A program made the position numbers and the translations under genes. Below, in pieces: positions 1 to 64,000 of a stretch of DNA of 64,000 nucleotides. Within the stretch, counting starts at the first letter, position 1; each line of letters begins with the position of its first letter. The stretch comes from Breviolum minutum Mf 1.05b.01 (lineage: Eukaryota; Sar; Dinophyceae; Suessiales; Symbiodiniaceae). The stretch spans positions 1-64,000 of the forward strand of contig DF240524.1 of the NCBI GenBank assembly GCA_000507305.1. The letters are read 5' to 3'. The notes under the pieces are model-generated. The model ran no database searches. It worked only from the letters and a program-made list of their open reading frames with translations, and was not told the DNA's origin.

Positions 1-2259
1 AAGGACTGCAGTTGCAAGTTCCTTCTTCTTCTTCCTATCTTCTTGGGGTTCCTCATTAATGAAATTTCCACACTGAAGACAGTAGGTTCTTGAAAGGGTC
101 TTTGAACTTCCCAAATTGTTGGTTCTTTCATGGGGGCAATCTTCATACTGGAATTCAAACTCCCTTGATCTCCTTTCTGTGACATGGTGCCCACATACAC
201 GACAAGTCTTACGAACAGTATAACCCGTACTTCCCTGCATGCTGAACTCCTTGCATCCTCCAGGACATTTCTGGTCTAAAGGGGGGTTTGGTGGCTTCTT
301 TGGTGCCCCTTTTGGTCCACCCGTTGGCCTAACCACGGACGACGAGGATGCAGCTAGGGCACTGTCTGACCCTAGCTCGGACTTCAGGATGGGAATCCAC
401 TGATCATTTACATGGTAGTGTTCATGCACCCAATCACAAAAATCGAGAAACACCTTGCTCTTGTACCTGTTGGTAATCCCAATTTTGTAGTAATCCATCC
501 GGTGTAGAAGGGTCCAGTAAGTCTTCCCACGATAAGAACCTGCAGGCAATTTAGTGTCACTTCCCGGGGGTTTCAAAGCTTCATCTTCATCCATCCTAGC
601 AACCAAACCTCCTGCTTTTGGGGTAGCTGACGACAATGCCATGTTGGCAACAGCATGTTTCTCCTTACCTGCTCCTAGGTGGATCCCTGGGCAGTCATCC
701 CCCGACGAATCACTGATTGCGTAATGTGCCACAGGCTTTGGGGGTCCACTATCCTTAGGCTTAGCTCCTCCCGGAAACTTGCACTGAGGGTCTCCGGCCC
801 AATGGCCCATGGCTCCACAACGAAGGCATTTCGATCGTGACTTGAGTTCGGACAATTTCTGTCGACGTTGTTCGATGCTAAGGTGTGATCTTACGACTTT
901 GCCCTTTCCTTTGCCTTTGCCCTTACCTTTGCCTTTTGTCCTATTGAAGGCCATGAATGCAGCCTGCTGTAATTGAATGGCTTCTGCAATGTTTCGTTCA
1001 TCTGATTCTGAGATCCCATCAAATTCAGTTTCAGCAGTAGCATTAAGGGCAATAGCTTCGTACTCTGTTACATCATCGACATAATCTTCATAATGCCCAT
1101 ATTGGGGTTCATCTTGAATCTCCTCTTCTTCAGCCCACAACCCCGTGTATTCATATTCCTCTTCATGATTCTCGTATTCATAGGGTGGTTCATCATTCCA
1201 AGAGTTCCATTCATCATTGTCTGCAATGAAGCCTACTCTCTTGAAGGGTGCTGGGGTCCCCTTGAACTTTCCCTTGCCTTTGATTGGGGTACCCTTAGAA
1301 GTTCCCTTGGAGGTACTCTCAAACGACCATCGTAGATGCACACTAGCATACTGTTCAATCAAAACGTCTGCAATGGCTTCAAAGGTCAATTGGGTGATGG
1401 CTAGTCCTGATTTTGTAGGGGTCGCACATGCCTTCACTACGAGCTGTTCTTGTCTTGACAACCCTGAAAGCTCAAGCATCAATTCTGCACGCATACTCTC
1501 TGATAGTGAGATAGTGGGATCCAACTCACAAAGAGTGCGCCACCAGCGCCTCCTACGACTACAATAAGATACCATACTCTCACCCTGCTGTCTGGCTAGT
1601 GGTCCTCCTACTCTTTGTCCTGTTCGAAAGAGTTCTCTGGCTTCTTCAGTTGCTCTGGGGAAAACCATCTTCCTAATTCTCTCAACTAGCTCATCCAAAC
1701 CTCCTTTGGCGACTAAGGTTTCCAAACCCATGTCTCTTGCAACCAGGAATGCATCTCCCCTAAGGCCTTCCAATACACGATGAACCAATGAAGATCTATC
1801 GTGGGTGTCATCATCAGACTTCTTATCTCCCTTCATTGACTTGGGGGACAACAACGAGCCTAAGTTGATCTCCTCTCTCCGTTCTTCCTGTGGGGTCATG
1901 GAGCCTACGTCTTCTTCGTCTTCTTCCATAGAAAAAGCTGCTCTCTCGTCTGCAACTCTCTCTTCATCTTCTGCCTCTTCTTCCTCGGGCTGTGTGCCAC
2001 GCCCTTTGCCTTTACCATACCGCTTCCCTTTCCCCGAAAGGGAAGATCCGCCACTACCGGGTACTGCCTTGGACTCCTCGGCCAGTTTCTTGGACTTCAG
2101 AGCCTCTTCGTACATACGGATCCGCAATTTGGTCCGAAACTCCCAGTCGTGGTATTCCGATGGGTCTCCCGCAAAGATGTAGGAGCCCGATTTCGTCTCA
2201 GCTGGAGCCGAAAGATTCCAGCGAGACTTGGCCCCAAATCGGAGCCCAGCGAGAGACAT
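1..2259 (-). CDS. gag: Ty1/copia-type retrotransposon Gag (5' part of polyprotein, open at left edge)
   Basis: An open frame of 753 codons runs from ATG at 2259 off the window edge with no stop. An in-frame TGA lies just upstream, so 2259 is the first ATG available. In order: an N-terminal GSYIFAGDPSEYHDWEFR segment (about residues 27-44); an acidic linker; a capsid-like helical block with LRGDAFLVARDMG, VFPRATEEARELFR, GGPLARQQGESM and RRRRWWRTLCELDP; a Lys/Gly run; then a zinc knuckle C478-X2-C481-X4-H486-X6-C493. A Cys/His-rich tail follows (C686/C689, then C727/C730). This layout is typical of copia-like polyproteins abundant in dinoflagellate genomes. Protease, integrase and RT would lie beyond the edge. 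No frameshift is visible, so the copy may be young. Confidence 0.88.
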   Translation of the reverse strand, partial: MSLAGLRFGAKSRWNLSAPAETKSGSYIFAGDPSEYHDWEFRTKLRIRMYEEALKSKKLAEESKAVPGSGGSSLSGKGKRYGKGKGRGTQPEEEEAEDEERVADERAAFSMEEDEEDVGSMTPQEERREEINLGSLLSPKSMKGDKKSDDDTHDRSSLVHRVLEGLRGDAFLVARDMGLETLVAKGGLDELVERIRKMVFPRATEEARELFRTGQRVGGPLARQQGESMVSYCSRRRRWWRTLCELDPTISLSESMRAELMLELSGLSRQEQLVVKACATPTKSGLAITQLTFEAIADVLIEQYASVHLRWSFESTSKGTSKGTPIKGKGKFKGTPAPFKRVGFIADNDEWNSWNDEPPYEYENHEEEYEYTGLWAEEEEIQDEPQYGHYEDYVDDVTEYEAIALNATAETEFDGISESDERNIAEAIQLQQAAFMAFNRTKGKGKGKGKGKGKVVRSHLSIEQRRQKLSELKSRSKCLRCGAMGHWAGDPQCKFPGGAKPKDSGPPKPVAHYAISDSSGDDCPGIHLGAGKEKHAVANMALSSATPKAGGLVARMDEDEALKPPGSDTKLPAGSYRGKTYWTLLHRMDYYKIGITNRYKSKVFLDFCDWVHEHYHVNDQWIPILKSELGSDSALAASSSSVVRPTGGPKGAPKKPPNPPLDQKCPGGCKEFSMQGSTGYTVRKTCRVCGHHVTERRSREFEFQYEDCPHERTNNLGSSKTLSRTYCLQCGNFINEEPQEDRKKKKELATAVL

Positions 2260-2372
2260 CTCGCAATTTCGACGAGAACTGCGCAAAGCGTTCTGTGATT
2301 TCTTCGATTCTTCCGCTCACTCAATCCCTGGATCACCAAGCGTTACCACTAGGAGTCAGGGTCGGGTACGCA

Positions 2373-2387
2373 CCTGCTCCGCTACCA
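2373..2387 (-). promoter_or_regulatory. Candidate retroelement primer-binding site
   Basis: Read on the minus strand this is TGGTAGCGGAGCAGG, 113 nt upstream of the gag ATG. It starts with TGG, the complement of a tRNA CCA end. Its next bases resemble the acceptor end of eukaryotic initiator tRNA-Met. If correct, the 5' LTR ends at about 2388. I could not define the LTR start. Confidence 0.45.
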
Positions 2388-3764
2388 GTATAAAACTGAC
2401 AGCTCTGCAACACTCAGTTCGCACTTTTCAGCTGATAGCCACGGTAGACTCAAGGGCCCTGCATTGAGCCAGAATATACAGAGGTATATACATATGCAAG
2501 ACAACAACCAGGAGCATACCTTTACATGGATAAAATGACAGTAGATCTTGGCATTGGCAGGCCATAGTTCATAGGCAAAAATGTTGGGATGGTACCCTTA
2601 GGTTGGTACCCCTAAATAATCAACCCCATATACACCTTATATAATCGGTATTTATTGGGTATAACCCAATGATACCCAGCATTTTCCCAAATGAATAGTA
2701 TCACCTGAGCTCCGGTACCAAACTTCTCGGGCACTGCCACCAGTGTCTTTGGTAGTAGCCAAGGGAACCTTTTCGTGTCGACAGAAGTCACAGGCACATT
2801 GTTGCAAAGGAAACGAGTATATTGCTTTCTTTGCATACCTAATTGCATGATTATGAAATAAATTGTGTATAAATTCTGTATAAACAAATTGTGTATTATA
2901 TAATAATTATGTTATAGTTCTCAGTTGAAGTAATATACAGTAGATATAAATCCGTATCGTTTCCAGCTGTTTGTTGCGTGTGGTGTCTATTGAAGTACTG
3001 GATTTATAGACAGTTTCAGGTTTAATCGTTTGGAAGTGCTCAAGTGCCGATCATCAGACCACAGAGAAGGATCATCAGACACGATTACACAAACCTTTCA
3101 AGAAAATACAAGATATATTACATCGAGAATGATCACGACTATAATTAATACCACATATAATCTATGAATGAAATATCTCCTACATACCCATATAGCAGGA
3201 GTAACCATCCAGGCATGCTGTGTGGAACACCTTAGTTTTTTTTTTGGAAATCTGCACCTGCCCATCAGAAGCCATTGATACCGGCTTCTCAATGAGCGGT
3301 TGCTTCCTGGTCGAACGGATTTCCAGGTCTTCTGAACTTCTGGAAGTAAGGATTTGCAAGTCAAAAGTCAAAAACCTGGAAAAACTGTCCATTATATACA
3401 GTAAACAAATTGATGTAAACTTGGTACAAAGCCAGTTATCTCTTCGACGTGTTGGCTACAGCTGTACCCTCAAATCGTTCTGGATGAAGGACTCAAGACT
3501 TGGCATTCTTGCAAATGCTGGCGAGTCGTCATGGTTCTGCAGAATAGGTACAGAAAAAGACCGCATGAACTATCATACCACATGGTGATCTCGTAGAACA
3601 TGGTCCAGATCCAACAGTGCGCCTAGACTTGCCAAATTACAAAGCATACAGGCAAAAGTCAAACATACCTTACAAGTGATATAGTAGTGGACAGTGTTTG
3701 TGAACAATGATTGGCACAAAAGAAGCGAGAGTTTTTAAGAGATTGAACAACGACATCGGTCAAC
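2388..3764. other. No gene seen; probable 5' LTR plus intronic DNA
   Basis: I see no exon. The first few hundred bases probably include the 5' LTR of the copia element, but I found no matching second LTR. The rest is presumably intron of the exchanger gene read from the right. Confidence 0.35.
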
Positions 3765-32055
<28,291 letters not shown>

Positions 32056-32322
32056 CTGTCTTTTCCCAGGATGTACTTCCTAGAGATTCGGTAGATGAAT
32101 GTTGGGTCCTGCTAAAACACTGTAATTGTGAGTGGATAAGGATCCGCTTAAAGTAAGCTTCCTTATCACAATCAATAGATTGAATAGATGATTCACCCAC
32201 TGTTTACCAGGGTTGTGGCAACCTCCAAGATAGATGCTTCCTGAACATCAGTTGGACGTGTTTTCCGGGTGTCCTTCCCAGGAGGCTTCCGCATCCGTCA
32301 AGGGAAAAATGAGACCACGGCC

Positions 32323-61801
<29,479 letters not shown>

Positions 61802-62565
61802 CTATGATGATCGAATATGATGGCGCGTTTGGAAGTTCAAATTCACATTTGGCTCTGATCATTTCCGCCTCATTGGACATCCTTCAGTGTGTGTTTGGCT
61901 CTTGAGCTGAAACTTTGCAGCTTCCAGTAGCAAGAAAAATTGAACAGTAGATTGGGATGTACTCTTCTTCAAGTAACGGGCGTTTGAAGGCTGATAAAGG
62001 ATCCTCAAGCCAAACTTACAGTAGATCTGATTACTGCCATGAATGCCAGGGACTCTAAGAAAGCAGATTTTTCATTTCCGTTGTTTGGCTTGGGACATGG
62101 TCGTATTTCAGCAGAGATGAAGTCAGCATCAAGGATTTCAAAATAGTATCAATGAATGTGTTTTGATAAGAAAAGCACTTTGTTGCGATCAGTTACGTTC
62201 ACTTAAATCCTTGTTTCATTGCGGTACGAATTGACCTTGGTCTTTTGTTGGCATCATTTTTTGGCAACTCTCATTGAGGGTATCGTATGTAACAAAAGGG
62301 CATGCTGTGGCCATTGCTTTGGAGATTATGATTTCACTTCATGTGACACCCCTTCAAGCACTCCAGCTTCTAGCAATGTAAGCCTCGCAACACATGTTTA
62401 CCTTGAACACTCATCAAATTCATTCAAATTCTATACGCTGTATCTGTATGCTGTATGCTGTACAAACACTGAGCACTACCAAATTCTGCTTGGCATAGAC
62501 CTTCCTACGAGTACTTTGAACTAACGGTCTGCCCGAGAGTGGGCAAAATTCATGAATACGCACAC

Positions 62566-62627
62566 GCGGTTTTCTTTTTGCCATTCCAGGCTCCATAAGA
62601 GCAATTCCAAAAAGATTGGGTCCCCCA
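62566..62627 (-). CDS. Exon GDPIFLELLLWSLEWQKENR
   Basis: Acceptor ATCAG, phase 1; donor CGC|GTGTGC, phase 0. Not linked by phase to 61801, so an exon between was missed or it belongs to another gene. Confidence 0.55.
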
Positions 62628-62884
62628 CTGATGCGGGGATGAATATGTTCGCTTGACTTTCATATCGCATATACACAGTTCTTCTTTAGACTAAGAGATT
62701 TCAATTTTACAAATGGTTTCTACATGACCTTTATTGACAAACAGATTTATAACATTATTTTGCAAGAAAAAATGGTTGCTGAGATTCCATTCTCACACAT
62801 CGCATGCGTACACTCGTTTCATTCCAAGGGCTACTACTGTCGCTGGGATGGTGATGACCTATCTTAAATCAACCCGTACGTTGG

Positions 62885-63075
62885 GTGACACTATGATAGT
62901 GTCGCCGCTGTATACTGCCACTATCCCAAGGCGGTTGCACGATCACAGTGCCCCATGCGCACGATCCCAGTGCCAGTTAGACTATCTTGGTGCCAGATGG
63001 TGTCAGCCTGCTTGGTAGTAGTGTCCTCCATTTATAGTGACACTACTGCTGATGGAAAAAATCCTGCACCAGTTA
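62885..63075. repeat. Cluster of imperfect palindromes plus a lone M1 arm
   Basis: GACACTA-TGA-TAGTGTC at 62887-62903, repeated GATCACAGTGCC/GATCCCAGTGCC, and TAGTGACACTA at 63035-63045, followed by a left-only M1 end (CTGCTGATGGAAAAAATCCT). Confidence 0.6.
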
Positions 63076-63182
63076 ATATGATAAATATCCCATTTCTCCA
63101 TCTTCACCTAGCCTTACAATGGGGATGAAATATGGTGGGTTTTTCCAATCTTTTTGGAAACATAAAGAGATATCCTTCTCAG

Positions 63183-63223
63183 CTTCTTTGGCCGAGCTCG
63201 AGTTGTCGCCGACGAACGACCGC
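63183..63223 (-). CDS. Possible exon SFVGDNSSSAKEA
   Basis: GAAAAG acceptor; GC-rich patch open in three frames (AVVRRRQLELGQ also fits). Frame and donor unresolved. Confidence 0.3.
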
Positions 63224-63860
63224 CTTTTCAAGCTGACCTTCAGGTTTTGTCCAGTTCAAAAAGACATAATTTGACATCTTTTGAGTATATTCAGAAAATC
63301 CAAGAATCGTATGAATAAACATTAAAAATCATCACTAGTGTCACTATCATCATTATCATCATACCCACTTGTATCTCTTTGTATCCTTGAATCTTCAAAG
63401 ATCCATCCAAGAAACTTGAATACGATATAAGACAAGAACTTGATCAATTGTTGAATTTGAAAAAACCAATATCCTCACAGGTTTCTGTCCGTCGATGAAA
63501 AACCTCAGGGTCTGCTACTGGGTTTTGGTCTCTTGAGCTCCACCTGCATGGATGGATGGATCTGTGGAGGGCTGGAAGGTGACACTCTTGGAGCCATGTA
63601 AGAGCGATTCCAAAAATCCAAACACGTGTGAGGAAGAATCAAACACGTCAAAAACCACATGTTTAGTTCAGATCCATAGAGGGCGCAGGGCTGTTTTGGA
63701 AAGTGTAAAAGACGTCTGGCAACAAATGATCTCCATTTGAAACATTCCGTGATCTAGTTGGTGGATGTTACGAATCTAAAAGCCAGCAGACCCGAGTTGC
63801 GAATCCTGAATCCAGTGTGGGACCTACATGTCCACTACGGGTGGCACGAAGCCTGCCTAC

Positions 63861-63881
63861 TTCATCATCCTTTGCAAGGGT
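63861..63881 (-). CDS. Possible micro-exon TLAKDDE
   Basis: 21 nt between TGGAAG and GAA|GTAGGC, phase 0/0. Weak. Confidence 0.25.
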
Positions 63882-64000
63882 CTTCCAGCTAGTTGAAAAG
63901 ATCCTCATAACGCTTTGCTACAATCCGTTTCTGCCTGGGTAGATACCAAGCTTGTACAACCTGGTGTACACAACCCTCTACCACCCTGAAGATATTGAGG

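Noticed and set aside
1093-2467. Plus- and minus-strand ORFs of 80-133 codons in the first 2.5 kb
   Set aside because: All are shadows of the Gag frame, which is open across the whole region.

Overview
The window looks like nuclear DNA of a dinoflagellate. Three things point there. (1) A Ty1/copia-type gag of the kind common in dinoflagellate genomes enters from the left edge. (2) Coding DNA is broken into exons of about 20-160 nt, and acceptors are usually followed by G (AG|G). (3) Many introns start with GC or GA instead of GT. Nothing prokaryotic is present: no operons, tRNA, rRNA or CRISPR. All exons I can support lie on the minus strand, so the window reads right to left as one unidirectional array. 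Exons were read by eye and accepted mainly when reading-frame phase carried from one exon to the next. Boundaries are predictions.

Right part, 63.9 to 32.3 kb: a chain of minus-strand exons. Between about 58.2 and 52.0 kb they read like a divergent myosin motor (the helix after the P-loop, the stretch before and around the ILHLG motif, the GVN/AL segment and the ALYxRL helix). Next come an IQ-like basic stretch (49.7-49.2 kb) and a Gln/Glu-rich coiled coil (41.4-39.3 kb). Exons at 62.6-60.9 kb may belong to the same gene or to the one upstream.

Middle, 32.1 to 28.4 kb: ten exons spell the first half of a Na+/Ca2+ exchanger (NCX/CaCA superfamily), including the complete alpha-1 repeat with GSSAPEILLS and AGDLGPSTIVGSAAFN. 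The next exchanger exons, in phase, are found only at 5.24-3.77 kb. The 23-kb interval between them carries a second long same-strand exon chain (27.3-7.1 kb): a SAM domain at its start, more than 1,000 residues of helical sequence I do not recognise, and an IAP-type RING finger at its end. This is either a nested gene, a giant in-phase insertion, or an assembly join.

Left end, 2.4 to 0 kb: the copia gag (753 codons visible, open to the edge) with a candidate primer-binding site 113 nt upstream.

The introns are rich in short non-autonomous elements: at least six hairpin/TIR families, one with TA target sites. They also hold long AAC, TGA, ATC and TTAG microsatellites. Two assembly gaps (36109-36576 and 58915-59167) sit in or beside such repeats.
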